64,000 bases of DNA from JAAZLS01 sp964463285 (GTDB taxonomy: Bacteria > Bacillota > Dethiobacteria > DTU022), in contig CAYXBB010000002.1 in the NCBI GenBank assembly GCA_964463285.1, positions 13,072 through 77,071 on the forward strand. Direction: 5' to 3'. Below are positions 1-9,359 of this stretch, piece by piece. Positions within the stretch are counted from its first letter, which is position 1, and every line of letters starts with the position of its first letter. Position numbers and translations under genes: made by a program. The notes below the pieces were generated by a model. It worked only from the letters and a program-made list of their open reading frames with translations. It searched no databases and was not told where the DNA came from.

Positions 1-392
1 AGCATTTTTTTTTCCTTGTGCAACAGCTCGCTAAGAGTCCCCCCGGAAAAAGGGTGACGCCGGCGGGTCTCCTTGAAACGGCGGATCAGAATCTCTTGCT
101 CGGCTTCCAGAAATAGGATCTCATAGTTGACCCCGGTTCCTTCCAACTCATCAAGGACCTCAAACAAATCCTCAAAAAAAGCCCCACCCCGGATGTCACA
201 GACCAAGGCCACCTTGTTGATTTTACCTTCGGAATGGGTACAGAATTCGGCAAACTTGGGGATAAAAGTGGGCGGCAAATTGTCCACACAAAAATACCCC
301 AAATCTTCAAAGCAGTTAACCGCATTGCTTTTGCCCGCACCCGAAAGCCCGGTAATTAGCACCAGCTTTAGAGGTTGTTCAAACCCGGTCAA
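1..392 (-). CDS. rapZ: RapZ RNase adapter / nucleotide-binding protein, C-terminus outside window
   Basis: Partial gene running off the left edge. Reading from a TTG at 392 gives an open frame of about 130 codons with a P-loop (GLSGAGKS) near residue 11, followed by NCFEDLGYFCVDNLPP, the signature of the RapZ/YvcJ family, then the conserved RRHP segment. In Proteobacteria RapZ controls GlmS through small RNAs; in Firmicutes it is a GTP/ATP-hydrolysing protein tied to cell-wall precursor supply and competence. The TTG is chosen because AAAGGGG lies 8 bases upstream and a GTG further up is followed at once by a stop. It lies 61 bases downstream of uvrC, the usual Firmicutes order uvrC-rapZ. Confidence 0.93.
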   Translation of the reverse strand, partial: MTGFEQPLKLVLITGLSGAGKSNAVNCFEDLGYFCVDNLPPTFIPKFAEFCTHSEGKINKVALVCDIRGGAFFEDLFEVLDELEGTGVNYEILFLEAEQEILIRRFKETRRRHPFSGGTLSELLHKEKKM

Positions 393-453
393 TCAGATCA
401 CCCCTTTCAGTTCCGATGGTACCCCTGGCGCACTGCAGTTAACAGCCCGGCCT

Positions 454-2295
454 TTATCCCCCGCCGTGTAAGAAATCATAAACCCGGGTAGCCAGTTGTT
501 CGCTAAACCCCGGTACCAATTTAATCTCCTCCAGGGAAGACTGCCGCAACTTGTCTACGCTTCCAAAATAGCCGAGAAGGGTTATCCTTCGTTTGGGCCC
601 GATACCCGGGATGTCCTCCAACCGGGAGTGCCGGCTCCGGGCCAGGCGACGGCGCTGGTGGTAAGCCAGGGCAAACCGGTGAGCCTCGTCCCGGATCCTC
701 TGCAGCAACTGCAGCAGCTGCGAATGGGCCGGCAAAATAATCGGAGAGGCGGCTCCTTCCAAAAAAATATGTTCCGGGCCTTCGGCCAACGCCAGCAAGG
801 GGAGTTCGAATTTCCCTGCCAGGTTTAGGGCCCGCCGAGCAGCGGTCAGCTGGCCTTTACCGCCATCAATCAATATCAAATCCGGTTCCGGCCAATCCTG
901 ACGGGGAAGGCGACGCTGCAGCACCTCCTGTATAGCGGCGTAATCATCACCGGGAGGTGTTTCGCGCAACAAGAACCGCCGGTAATTGTCGGTGCAGGGT
1001 AGAGCCTGTTCAAATACCACCATCACCCCCACCGTCTCCTCTCCCCGTAAATGGGAGATATCATAACCTTCAATTCGCTGAGGCACCTGCTTCAACCCCA
1101 CCAGTCTTGACAGTTCCAGCAAGGGTTCCTCCTCTCGCCTCCGGGAGCGCAGGGCTTGTTCCTGCAAGGCCAGGCGGCCATTCCGGCCGGCCAGTTCCAG
1201 CAGGTCTTTCCGTTTCCCCCGGCGGGGGACCTTTAAAAAAACCTTGCCCTTCTTTTTTCGGCTTTGTAACCACTGCTGCAACAGTTCCGCCTCCTCGGGC
1301 AGGCAGGGAACGATAATTTCTACCGGTAAGCTCTCCACCCGACTGTAATAGGTTTTTATAAAGCCGGTTAGAATTTCCCGGTCTTCAAGGCCGACAGTTC
1401 CGGTTAGAGGAAAATGTTCCTGGCTTAACAGCTTGCCTTCCCTAATTTTAAACAGGTGAATTGCCGCTCGCTGTTCCTGCCTGACCAGGGCCAGCACATC
1501 CTGATCTAAACCCCTCGGTGTCAGCACTTTTTGTTCCTGGGTCACTACCTCCTTAAGCGCCAACAGCTGGTCCCGCAGCCGGGCCGCCTGTTCAAAGGCC
1601 TGTTGTTTTGAAGCCTCCTCCATTCGCCGGGTAAGATCGTTTTCCAGAGAGCGGATCCTCCCTTCCAGGAATAGCACTGCCTGCTCCACCATCTGCCGGT
1701 ATTCCTTGAAAGGAACCTGATCTTTCCCCCGACAGGGTGCCAGGCAGCGGTTCATCTGGTAGTTCAGGCAGGGACGCTTGGTAGAAGGATCCCCGGTAAG
1801 GGCCTGCCGACACCGTTTTAATGGGAAAATCCTGCTCAACAGATGCAGGGTATCGCGAACCGCCCCGGCCCTGGTAAAGGGTCCAAACCAGCGCTCTTTA
1901 CCGGTGGTGGGACCGTAGTTTTTCTTTTGGGAAAGGCGCAGCATCTCCAGGCGTGGGTAGGGCTCTGCCGTAAGCAACAGATAGGGATAATCTTTGTCAT
2001 CTTTTAAGTTTACGTTGTACCGCGGGCGATGTTTTTTGATCAGGTTGCACTCCAGCACCAACGCTTCCGCCTCGGTGTCGGTTACCATATATTCAATATC
2101 GGTCATGTGGGATTGTAGCACTTGAATCCGCGGAGGCAGGCCCGCCTTGGCCAGATAATACCGCACCCGCTGTCTGAGTGCTTTGGCCTTGCCCACATAG
2201 ATAATCTGTTGCCGGGCATCCTTGATCAGGTATACCCCCGGAGAGCCCGGAAATCGCTTTACCTTTTCTTCCAGCTCTTCCAATACCTCGGCCAT
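454..2295 (-). CDS. uvrC: Excinuclease ABC subunit C
   Basis: Makes the two incisions around a lesion in nucleotide excision repair, acting with UvrB. The protein (613 residues from this start) has an N-terminal GIY-YIG nuclease (GVYLIKD, then IIYVGKA), a four-cysteine cluster of the type that holds Fe-S in UvrC, a UVR motif that binds UvrB near residue 235, the RNase H-like C-terminal nuclease (EGYDISHLRG, LILIDGGKGQL) and a final helix-hairpin-helix (IPGIGPKRR). A longer frame starts at TTG 2340 inside uvrA, but ATG 2295 has AGAGGAG directly upstream and starts 16 bases after the uvrA stop, so it is preferred. Part of a uvrB-uvrA-uvrC-rapZ operon. Confidence 0.95.
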   Translation of the reverse strand: MAEVLEELEEKVKRFPGSPGVYLIKDARQQIIYVGKAKALRQRVRYYLAKAGLPPRIQVLQSHMTDIEYMVTDTEAEALVLECNLIKKHRPRYNVNLKDDKDYPYLLLTAEPYPRLEMLRLSQKKNYGPTTGKERWFGPFTRAGAVRDTLHLLSRIFPLKRCRQALTGDPSTKRPCLNYQMNRCLAPCRGKDQVPFKEYRQMVEQAVLFLEGRIRSLENDLTRRMEEASKQQAFEQAARLRDQLLALKEVVTQEQKVLTPRGLDQDVLALVRQEQRAAIHLFKIREGKLLSQEHFPLTGTVGLEDREILTGFIKTYYSRVESLPVEIIVPCLPEEAELLQQWLQSRKKKGKVFLKVPRRGKRKDLLELAGRNGRLALQEQALRSRRREEEPLLELSRLVGLKQVPQRIEGYDISHLRGEETVGVMVVFEQALPCTDNYRRFLLRETPPGDDYAAIQEVLQRRLPRQDWPEPDLILIDGGKGQLTAARRALNLAGKFELPLLALAEGPEHIFLEGAASPIILPAHSQLLQLLQRIRDEAHRFALAYHQRRRLARSRHSRLEDIPGIGPKRRITLLGYFGSVDKLRQSSLEEIKLVPGFSEQLATRVYDFLHGGG

Positions 2296-2311
2296 ACCCG
2301 TCTCCTCTGTG

Positions 2312-5164
2312 TTAACCTTTTTCTTTTCCGGAGCCGGCAAGGGCTAAACCTCCTTCCAGCACCTTCTTAAGCCATTTTCCGGTATAGGAGCCTTTTACTC
2401 GGGCTACCTGCTCAGGAGTCCCCTGGGCTACCACCTGTCCGCCCCCCTCCCCGCCCTCCGGTCCCAAATCGATCAGGTAATCGGCTCTTTTTAATACATC
2501 GGGGTTGTGCTCGATCACCAGCACGGTATTCCCGGCCCCGGTTAATCTATTTAAAATAACCAGCAGTTTGTTGATATCCTCCAGATGGAGTCCGGTAGTA
2601 GGTTCATCCAAGATATAGAATGTGCGCCCCTGACTACGCCGGGAAAGTTCGGTAGCCAGTTTTACCCGCTGTGCTTCTCCGCCGGAAAGAGTGGTGGCCG
2701 GCTGGCCCAACCGTATATATCCCAATCCTACATCCTGCAAAGTTTGTAACTTGCGCACAATCCGGGGAAAAGGTTCAAATAGCTCTACGGCTTCCGATAC
2801 AGTCATATCCAGGATATCGGCAATATTTTTCCCTTTGTAATGTATTTCTAGAGTTTCCCGATTGTAGCGCTGTCCGCGGCAAACCTCGCAGGGAACATAG
2901 ACATCGGGCAGAAAGTGCATTTCTATGCGCAATATGCCGTCTCCCCGGCAGGCTTCGCACCGGCCCCCTTTTACATTAAAGCTGAATCTTCCCGGGCGGT
3001 AACCCCGCTTACGGGATTCCACCAGCTGGGAGAAAAGTTCCCGGATCCCGTCAAACAGCCCGGTGTAAGTAGCCGGATTGGAGCGGGGGGTTCTCCCGAT
3101 AGGAGCTTGATCGATCACCACCACCTTGTCCAGATAGTTCAGCCCCTCGATCCGATCATGATCCCCGGGCTGTTCCCGGGAGCGATAAAGGTGCCGAGAC
3201 AGGGCCCGGGCCAAAATCTGGTTTACCAGGGTGCTTTTTCCGGACCCGGAAACCCCGGATACGCAGACGAATAGCCCCAAGGGTATCCCTACATCAATAT
3301 TTTTTAAATTATGCTCGCGGGCACCCTTGATCCACAGCCAGCGTTCGTTGGGAGTTCGTCTTTGATCCGGAAGGGGAATAGACTTTCGTCCAGACAGGTA
3401 ATCTCCGGTAACCGATCCCGGGGTGCTTATGATTTTCTCCAGGGTCCCCTGAGCTACTATATTGCCACCCCGAGCGCCGGCACCGGGGCCGATATCCACT
3501 ATATGATCCGCCCGCAGGATGGTCTCTAGATCATGTTCTACTACAATTACCGTGTTACCCAGATCGCGTAAGGCCTCCAAAGTGTCCAGCAGGCGAGCAC
3601 TATCCCGCAAATGGAGGCCGATGCTGGGTTCATCCAGGATATAGATCACCCCGGTCAAACCGGAACCGATCTGGGTCGCCAGCCGAATCCGTTGGGCCTC
3701 CCCTCCGGAGAGGGTTGCCGCCGGGCGATCCAGGGTCAGGTAACCCAGCCCGACATTGATCAAGAACTGCAGGCGGGCCCGGATCTCTTTTAACACCTGG
3801 TGGGCGATCTTCTGCTCCCGTTCGGTCAGTGAGAGTTCTATTAAACGCCGCTCCGCTTCCCCCACGGTTAATGCCGATGTCTGGGATATGTTGTACCCCC
3901 CCACCAACACCGACAGGCTAGACTCCTTTAAGCGGCGTCCCCCACAGGCCGGACAGGAGCAATCAACCTGGTAACGGGCCAACTCCTGACGTACCTCTTC
4001 AGACTCGGTGGTCTCAAGGCGGCGCTCAAGCAGCTTGATGATTCCCGGGAAGGGCTTGCGGTAATTGCGCACCCGGCCGAAGCTGTTAACATAACGGAAT
4101 CTTATCGGCTGGGAAGATCCATAAAATACAATCTGTTTATGTTCCGGAGGCAGATCTAGGAACCGGAGATCAAGATCTATTCCGAAGGCATCGGCAGCCG
4201 CCTCCAGAAACTGCCGGTAATAAAGGGTGCTTCCTTTATAAGGGTGAATGGCCCCCTCGGCGATGGTCAGCTCGGGATAAGGTACAATCAGTTCCGGCGA
4301 AAATTCAGCCCGCTTACCAAGCCCACTGCATTCCGGGCAGGCGCCGTAAGGGCTGTTAAAAGAAAAAACCCGGGGGCTTATCTCCTCGAAACTGAATCCG
4401 CAGCGGGGACAGGAAAAAAGCTCGCTGAACAAGTGCTCTTCTCCGTCAACCTCCTGGACCAGAGCCAGCCCCTCACCTAATTTCAGGGTAATCTCCAGGG
4501 AATCGGCCAATCGGGTTTGAATCCCTTCCCGGACCACCAGCCGATCCACCAGCACTTCGATGGAATGCTTTTTCATTTTGTCCAAAGTGATCTGCTCTTC
4601 CAGCTCATAGATCTGCCCGTCTACCCGAACCCTTACATAACCCCGACGGCGCATCTCCTCCAATAGGCGAAGATGTTCCCCTTTGCGCCCCCTGACCAGG
4701 GGAGCCATAACCTGCAAACGAGATCCTTCCGGCAAAGCCATGATTTGATCCACCATCTGCTGAACAGTCTGCCGGTCAATAGGTTGACGGCAGTGAGGGC
4801 AGTAGGGTCTGCCGATCCGGGCATACAGCAACCGCAGGTAATCATAAATCTCGGTAACTGTACCTACCGTGGATCGGGGATTGCGGGAGCTGCTTTTCTG
4901 ATCTATGGAGATGGCTGGAGAAAGTCCCTCAATATGATCCAGATCCGGCTTATCCATCTGTCCCAAAAACTGGCGGGCGTAGGCGGACAAAGACTCCACA
5001 TACCTACGCTGTCCCTCAGCATAGATAGTATCAAAAGCCAGAGAGGATTTCCCCGAACCGCTCAGCCCGGTAAATACAATAAGCTTGTTTCGGGGAAGGG
5101 TTAAATTGATGTTTTTTAAATTGTGTTCCCTGGCCCCACGTATTTTAATCTCTCCGGAGATCAT
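2312..5164 (-). CDS. uvrA: Excinuclease ABC subunit A
   Basis: ATP-driven lesion sensor of nucleotide excision repair. About 950 residues, normal for the family, with two ABC ATPase cores: Walker A motifs GLSGSGKSS near residue 31 and GVSGSGKST in the second half, two LSGGEAQR signatures, and the Cys-pair zinc modules (CPRCGF...CPECSG and CEACRGDG...CEVCRG). The frame can be extended to TTG 5185, but ATG 5164 follows AAGGTGAGG and gives the standard MISGEIKIRGAREHNL start. It sits between uvrB and uvrC on the same strand, 54 bases after uvrB. Confidence 0.96.
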   Translation of the reverse strand: MISGEIKIRGAREHNLKNINLTLPRNKLIVFTGLSGSGKSSLAFDTIYAEGQRRYVESLSAYARQFLGQMDKPDLDHIEGLSPAISIDQKSSSRNPRSTVGTVTEIYDYLRLLYARIGRPYCPHCRQPIDRQTVQQMVDQIMALPEGSRLQVMAPLVRGRKGEHLRLLEEMRRRGYVRVRVDGQIYELEEQITLDKMKKHSIEVLVDRLVVREGIQTRLADSLEITLKLGEGLALVQEVDGEEHLFSELFSCPRCGFSFEEISPRVFSFNSPYGACPECSGLGKRAEFSPELIVPYPELTIAEGAIHPYKGSTLYYRQFLEAAADAFGIDLDLRFLDLPPEHKQIVFYGSSQPIRFRYVNSFGRVRNYRKPFPGIIKLLERRLETTESEEVRQELARYQVDCSCPACGGRRLKESSLSVLVGGYNISQTSALTVGEAERRLIELSLTEREQKIAHQVLKEIRARLQFLINVGLGYLTLDRPAATLSGGEAQRIRLATQIGSGLTGVIYILDEPSIGLHLRDSARLLDTLEALRDLGNTVIVVEHDLETILRADHIVDIGPGAGARGGNIVAQGTLEKIISTPGSVTGDYLSGRKSIPLPDQRRTPNERWLWIKGAREHNLKNIDVGIPLGLFVCVSGVSGSGKSTLVNQILARALSRHLYRSREQPGDHDRIEGLNYLDKVVVIDQAPIGRTPRSNPATYTGLFDGIRELFSQLVESRKRGYRPGRFSFNVKGGRCEACRGDGILRIEMHFLPDVYVPCEVCRGQRYNRETLEIHYKGKNIADILDMTVSEAVELFEPFPRIVRKLQTLQDVGLGYIRLGQPATTLSGGEAQRVKLATELSRRSQGRTFYILDEPTTGLHLEDINKLLVILNRLTGAGNTVLVIEHNPDVLKRADYLIDLGPEGGEGGGQVVAQGTPEQVARVKGSYTGKWLKKVLEGGLALAGSGKEKG

Positions 5165-5197
5165 CTTCCTCACCTTGAATTTCAATTATTTTCAACA

Positions 5198-5229
5198 GGC
5201 GGGCGATGTCGTCCGCCCCTACAACATTT
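5198..5229. repeat. Short G/C-rich hairpin repeat overlapping the uvrB stop codon
   Basis: A GGCGGG...CCGCCC hairpin followed by CCTACAACA. The same right half (CGCCCCTACAACACGTT) occurs twice at 15481-15653. On the minus strand the repeat end reads TTGTAGGGGCGG, and its TAG is the stop codon of uvrB. It may also act as a mild terminator or mRNA end stabiliser between uvrB and uvrA. Dispersed repeats of this GTAGGGGCGG type are common between genes in Clostridia (recalled, not checked). Confidence 0.6.
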
Positions 5230-7273
5230 TCCGCAGATCCCTCCCCTTTGGTAAAGGAGGACCGGGAAGGATTTTCCCCTGGCCCCGGGAGGCGCTGGTC
5301 TGTTCCAGATCAAATATAATATCTCTTAACCCGGCTGCTCTTTCAAATTCCAGATCCCGGGCTGCCTGTTCCATTTCTCTTCGCAATCGGGCAATCGTTT
5401 TTTTTCGCTGAGAGGGTTCAAGATCAACCAGTTTTTCCGGACCGTATTCACCGCTTTCCTCTGCTGTCACGGTAGCCTCGATCAGGCTGCGCACCGGCTT
5501 GACCACGCTGCGGGGGGTAATCTGGTAAGTGCGGTTGTGGGCCATCTGTTTTTGACGGCGCCGCTCTGTCTCTTCTAGGGCCCGGCGCATTGAATCGGTT
5601 ATTATGTCGGCATACATGATCACCCGGCCGGAAATATTGCGGGCAGTCCGGCCGATAGTTTGAATCAGTGAACGCTCCGATCTCAAAAAACCTTCTTTGT
5701 CCGCATCAAAAATGGCTACCAGGGCCACTTCGGGGAGATCCAGTCCTTCCCTAAGCAGGTTGATCCCGATCAGAACGTCAAATTCTCCTAAACGTAAACC
5801 CCGAATAATAGACATCCGTTCCAGGGCGTCGATATCGGAATGCATGTAGCGTACCCTTAAGCCCATTTCGCGATAATATTCGGTGAGGTCTTCGGCCATC
5901 CGCTTGGTTAAGGTGGTTACCAGCACCCGCTGGTTGGATTTGACTACTGACCGAATTTCGCCATATAGATCATCTACCTGTCCACCCGCCGGTCGAACAA
6001 AAACCCGGGGATCCACCAGGCCGGTAGGACGGATGATCTGCTCAACCACCGCCTGGCTTTGCTCCAGTTCCCAGGGGCCGGGGGTGGCAGAAAGAAAAAT
6101 GGCCTGTTTTATCAGCTGTTCAAATTCCTTGAATATAAGCGGCCGGTTGTCCAGCGCCGAGGGCAGACGGAACCCATGTTCCACCAAGGTGCTTTTACGT
6201 GAGTAGTCGCCGCGGTACATACCGTTTATTTGGGGAATAGTAATGTGGGATTCATCCACTATCAACAGAAAATCCTCCGGGAAATAATCGAGCAGGGTAT
6301 AGGGCCGGCTTCCTTCCGGGCGCCGGTCAAAATGCCGGGAATAATTTTCGATTCCGGAACAGAAGCCCACCTCGGTAAGCATCTCCAGATCATAACGGGT
6401 ACGTTGTTCAAGCCTCTGGGCCTCCAGCAGCCGCCCCTGTTGCCGCAGCGCTGAAAGACACTGTTTTAGTTCCTGCTGGATATCCGCTACCGCCAGGGGC
6501 AACAGCCCGGGAGAGGTAACATAGTGGGTAGCCGGAAAAACAGCGGCATGGGTGCGTTCTCCAATTACCCGGCAGGTCAGGGGATCTATCTCCCGAATCC
6601 GTTCAATCTCATCGCCAAACATCTCCACCCGCAGGGCCGCCCCGGTAAATGAGGCCGGGAAAATTTCAATCAGCTCTCCCCGGGCCCGGAAAGTTCCCCG
6701 TCTGAAATCAATTTCATTGCGCTGGTATTGAATGGATACCAGCCGGGAAAGAATTTCGTCCCGGCTAATCTCCGCTCCCACACGCAGTGAAAGCAGCTGT
6801 TCACCATACTCCCGGGGAGACCCCAATCCATAAATGCAGGACACGCTGGCTACGATGATTACATCACGCCGTTCCAGCAGGGCACTGGTAGCAGAGTGGC
6901 GCAATTTGTCTATCTCGTCGTTAATAGAAGAATCCTTCTCAATATAGGTATCGGTCTGGGGGAGATAGGCCTCCGGCTGATAGTAATCATAATAGCTGAT
7001 AAAAAATTCCACGGCATTGTCGGGAAAAAATTCTTTAAACTCGCTACAAAGCTGGGCAGCCAGGGTCTTGTTGGGGGCCATCACCAGGGTGGGACGCTGA
7101 ATCTGTTGAATGATATTGGCCATGGTAAATGTTTTTCCGGAACCGGTTACCCCCAGCAGGGTTTGGTAACGAAAACCCTTGTTCAGTCCCTTTACCAGGC
7201 TTTGAATGGCCCGTGGCTGATCTCCGGCAGGAGTATAGTCGGTTACCAGTTTAAATGGTTTTCCCGCAGGCAT
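5219..7273 (-). CDS. uvrB: Excinuclease ABC subunit B
   Basis: DNA-loading helicase of nucleotide excision repair; links UvrA damage recognition to UvrC cutting. 684 residues from this start, with Walker A GVTGSGKT near residue 40, the beta-hairpin region with YYDYYQPEAYLP, the helicase motifs (DESH, SATPG, QTIGRTARN) and a C-terminal UVR motif. ATG 7273 (MPAGKPFKLV) is preferred over ATG 7288 because GAAGGTG lies just upstream of the former. First gene of uvrBAC-rapZ, behind an extended -10 promoter. Its TAG stop falls inside a dispersed G/C-rich repeat. Confidence 0.96.
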   Translation of the reverse strand: MPAGKPFKLVTDYTPAGDQPRAIQSLVKGLNKGFRYQTLLGVTGSGKTFTMANIIQQIQRPTLVMAPNKTLAAQLCSEFKEFFPDNAVEFFISYYDYYQPEAYLPQTDTYIEKDSSINDEIDKLRHSATSALLERRDVIIVASVSCIYGLGSPREYGEQLLSLRVGAEISRDEILSRLVSIQYQRNEIDFRRGTFRARGELIEIFPASFTGAALRVEMFGDEIERIREIDPLTCRVIGERTHAAVFPATHYVTSPGLLPLAVADIQQELKQCLSALRQQGRLLEAQRLEQRTRYDLEMLTEVGFCSGIENYSRHFDRRPEGSRPYTLLDYFPEDFLLIVDESHITIPQINGMYRGDYSRKSTLVEHGFRLPSALDNRPLIFKEFEQLIKQAIFLSATPGPWELEQSQAVVEQIIRPTGLVDPRVFVRPAGGQVDDLYGEIRSVVKSNQRVLVTTLTKRMAEDLTEYYREMGLRVRYMHSDIDALERMSIIRGLRLGEFDVLIGINLLREGLDLPEVALVAIFDADKEGFLRSERSLIQTIGRTARNISGRVIMYADIITDSMRRALEETERRRQKQMAHNRTYQITPRSVVKPVRSLIEATVTAEESGEYGPEKLVDLEPSQRKKTIARLRREMEQAARDLEFERAAGLRDIIFDLEQTSASRGQGKILPGPPLPKGRDLRKML

Positions 7274-7307
7274 CTGTCGCACCTTCATACGTATATTTCA
7301 ATATTTC

Positions 7308-7316
7308 ATTATACCA
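7308..7316 (-). promoter_or_regulatory. Extended -10 promoter of the uvrBAC-rapZ operon
   Basis: On the minus strand TGG-TATAAT, a perfect -10 with an extended TGn, sits about 35 bases before the chosen uvrB start. No good -35 lies 16-18 bases upstream, which is usual for extended -10 promoters. No LexA-type box was recognised nearby. Confidence 0.6.
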
Positions 7317-7414
7317 TAACCCGACAAGCGGTTCCTGTACCGGGTTGTATACAAAACCGGTAGTCTACCCTTAAAGTGGCAGGTTGTCGTTCTATTTGAC
7401 ACTTAAAACATTGT

Positions 7415-7978
7415 CTACAACAGCCGTCCCCTGGAGAGGATCAGGACCAGGCCGATCACCATAAATAATATCGCAGTGCCGATTTTCATATACCGGGGAT
7501 TGAACCGGGATAACAGGCGAGATCCCAAATAAACGGCCAGGGCGTGGTTGGCGGCCATGGCCAGCATGGCTCCGGTGAGCACAGGCAGCGGTCGGCCGAG
7601 GTTGGCAGCCAACAACATGGCCGCTATTTGGGTTTTATCTCCGATCTCCGCCAAAAATACCATCCCCAGGGTCTGGTAGAAACCGGTCTTTCCGGAAGGA
7701 AGATCAGAATCCCTTTCCTTTTTAACTGCGGTGTACAGACCCATTAGGATAAATGCTCCCCCGGAAGCGGCTATCAGCACCGGTTGGGGAAAATAAGTTG
7801 CCATCATCTTTCCAGCAAGTATAGCCATGCTCAGCACCAGGAATAAGGCGGAAAGGGCACCGCCAAGCACCTGCAGGGGAGGGTGGCGGCCGGCCATGGA
7901 CAGGGATACCAGCTGGGTTTTATCGCCGAACTCGGCTATGAATATGGTGATAAACGCCGTGAACAAAGCAGAAACCAT
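7415..7978 (-). CDS. TMEM165/GDT1 (UPF0016) family cation transporter
   Basis: 187-residue membrane protein of about six helices with the two diagnostic repeats EFGDKTQL (near residue 16) and EIGDKTQI (near residue 110). The E-x-G-D-K-T motifs line the ion path in the GDT1/MneA family, whose bacterial members mostly export Mn2+ or exchange Ca2+/Mn2+ for protons. The start follows GGGGAGG at good spacing, 11 bases after the PDZ membrane protein gene, so it is probably co-transcribed with the division genes. No manganese riboswitch was seen upstream. Substrate is inferred from the family. Confidence 0.88.
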   Translation of the reverse strand: MVSALFTAFITIFIAEFGDKTQLVSLSMAGRHPPLQVLGGALSALFLVLSMAILAGKMMATYFPQPVLIAASGGAFILMGLYTAVKKERDSDLPSGKTGFYQTLGMVFLAEIGDKTQIAAMLLAANLGRPLPVLTGAMLAMAANHALAVYLGSRLLSRFNPRYMKIGTAILFMVIGLVLILSRGRLL

Positions 7979-7989
7979 AAACGCCTCCC

Positions 7990-9351
7990 CTATCTCTTAT
8001 CCCGCTGCCCAAACAAACGTCGCAAGGGGTTTAAAAAGGTGGGAGTTTTTATCTCCACATATACCGGACAATCCGGGGGAGGGGCAGCGATAATTCCCAG
8101 CTCCGCTCCCCAGTGTAAGGTGGAAAAATAGCTCGGGGGGGTAGGACACCGATGGGGCCTGCTCTCTATCTCTCCGGAAGGGGGCTTTTTGAGAACCACC
8201 GAAAATATCCGGCCTTTGCGGTCTATCTCCATAAGGGTCATGAAATAGCTGCGTTTGATCAATGAAAACAGATCCGGGCTGCCCCCGGGCAGCTCCTCGC
8301 CATTTATTTTAAGTATGATATCCCCTGATTTGAGGCCGGCCTGATCAGCGGCGGATCCGGGTATTACCATCATTACTCCCGTCCCTCGGGGGGGTGACAA
8401 ATAAATTGGGCGTTTTGATGATTCTCGCCGTTGGCCATGAATGATAACCCATTCATGGCCCAGGGGAGCCAGCAATATACCGGGCAGGGTTAGCCAGGAG
8501 TTAAGCTCTGCTGCTATCGCCACCGCCAGCAACACCAGGCTATATATCGCCAGGTAACGGGCTGAAACGACAGATTTTTCTCGCGGCGAACTCGATACAG
8601 CCAGATCGGCATAACCAAGACCGGCTACCACCGGTACCGCCATGTATTGCAGGGTTTCGCCGGGACCGGGTTTCAAAGCAGCCTTAATAATCGGCCACCA
8701 CTCCGGCATACTAACCCCGGCAATTTCCGAAGATAGAACCGCCGTTACCATCAATGCCACCAGGGGCAGCGGCCAGAACCGCTGTAAAGTAAATCCCCCC
8801 ACCACCTGCCCCTCCGGTTTTTTAAAATATACCGGGCTGGAATTCCAGTGACCTCCAAGATAGATCAGCAAAGATTCTATCAGGTGCAATAGCGCGATCA
8901 GGGCCAGCAGAGCCGGTACATGAATTTTAAACAACCCTTCTGTTAATGGAAAAGTAGCTAAGGAGGGGGAATACAAAGAAAGCAGCTTTACCAGCACGCC
9001 AAACAAGGCTACGATCCCACCGGCATAAGAAAAACAAAGATAACGAGGGTTTACAAACAACAGCAAAATTGCTACCGGCCAGATATATATCAACCCCATC
9101 TGCTCCAGCGACAACCCCAGTAAAACAAACATCAGGCTGGCTAGAAACCCACCGGCGGCCCCCAACCCTATGGAACCATAAAGTTGCGGCCAGATCCTGT
9201 TAATTGTCCGGCCAAATAGTTTTTTTTCCATACCCGCCATGCGCCGATGCTGAATAAAAATCAAAATCAGCACCATCCAGTAAAACGGGGTGAGAAAGGT
9301 GTAAGAAAAGGTGGTAATGATAACCTGGCCCAACTCAAGTATCAATTCCAC
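7990..9351 (-). CDS. PDZ-domain multi-spanning membrane protein, MinJ-like
   Basis: 453 residues: seven or more predicted membrane helices over residues 1-300, then a PDZ domain (GTGVMMVIPGSAADQAGL, GDIILKINGEEL) and a soluble tail. This architecture and the place beside a CtpB-type protease and ftsEX match MinJ (YvjD) of Bacillus subtilis, the adaptor that links DivIVA to MinD. It starts 8 bases after the protease gene ends, so the two are surely co-expressed. MinJ function is inferred from shape and context; direct sequence similarity to MinJ was not tested. Confidence 0.75.
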   Translation of the reverse strand: MELILELGQVIITTFSYTFLTPFYWMVLILIFIQHRRMAGMEKKLFGRTINRIWPQLYGSIGLGAAGGFLASLMFVLLGLSLEQMGLIYIWPVAILLLFVNPRYLCFSYAGGIVALFGVLVKLLSLYSPSLATFPLTEGLFKIHVPALLALIALLHLIESLLIYLGGHWNSSPVYFKKPEGQVVGGFTLQRFWPLPLVALMVTAVLSSEIAGVSMPEWWPIIKAALKPGPGETLQYMAVPVVAGLGYADLAVSSSPREKSVVSARYLAIYSLVLLAVAIAAELNSWLTLPGILLAPLGHEWVIIHGQRRESSKRPIYLSPPRGTGVMMVIPGSAADQAGLKSGDIILKINGEELPGGSPDLFSLIKRSYFMTLMEIDRKGRIFSVVLKKPPSGEIESRPHRCPTPPSYFSTLHWGAELGIIAAPPPDCPVYVEIKTPTFLNPLRRLFGQRDKR

Positions 9352-9359
9352 GTTTATGT

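Noticed and set aside
957..1316. 119-codon plus-strand frame inside uvrC, and many like it in other genes
   Set aside because: Antisense shadows of well-supported genes, with Pro/Arg-rich low-complexity products.
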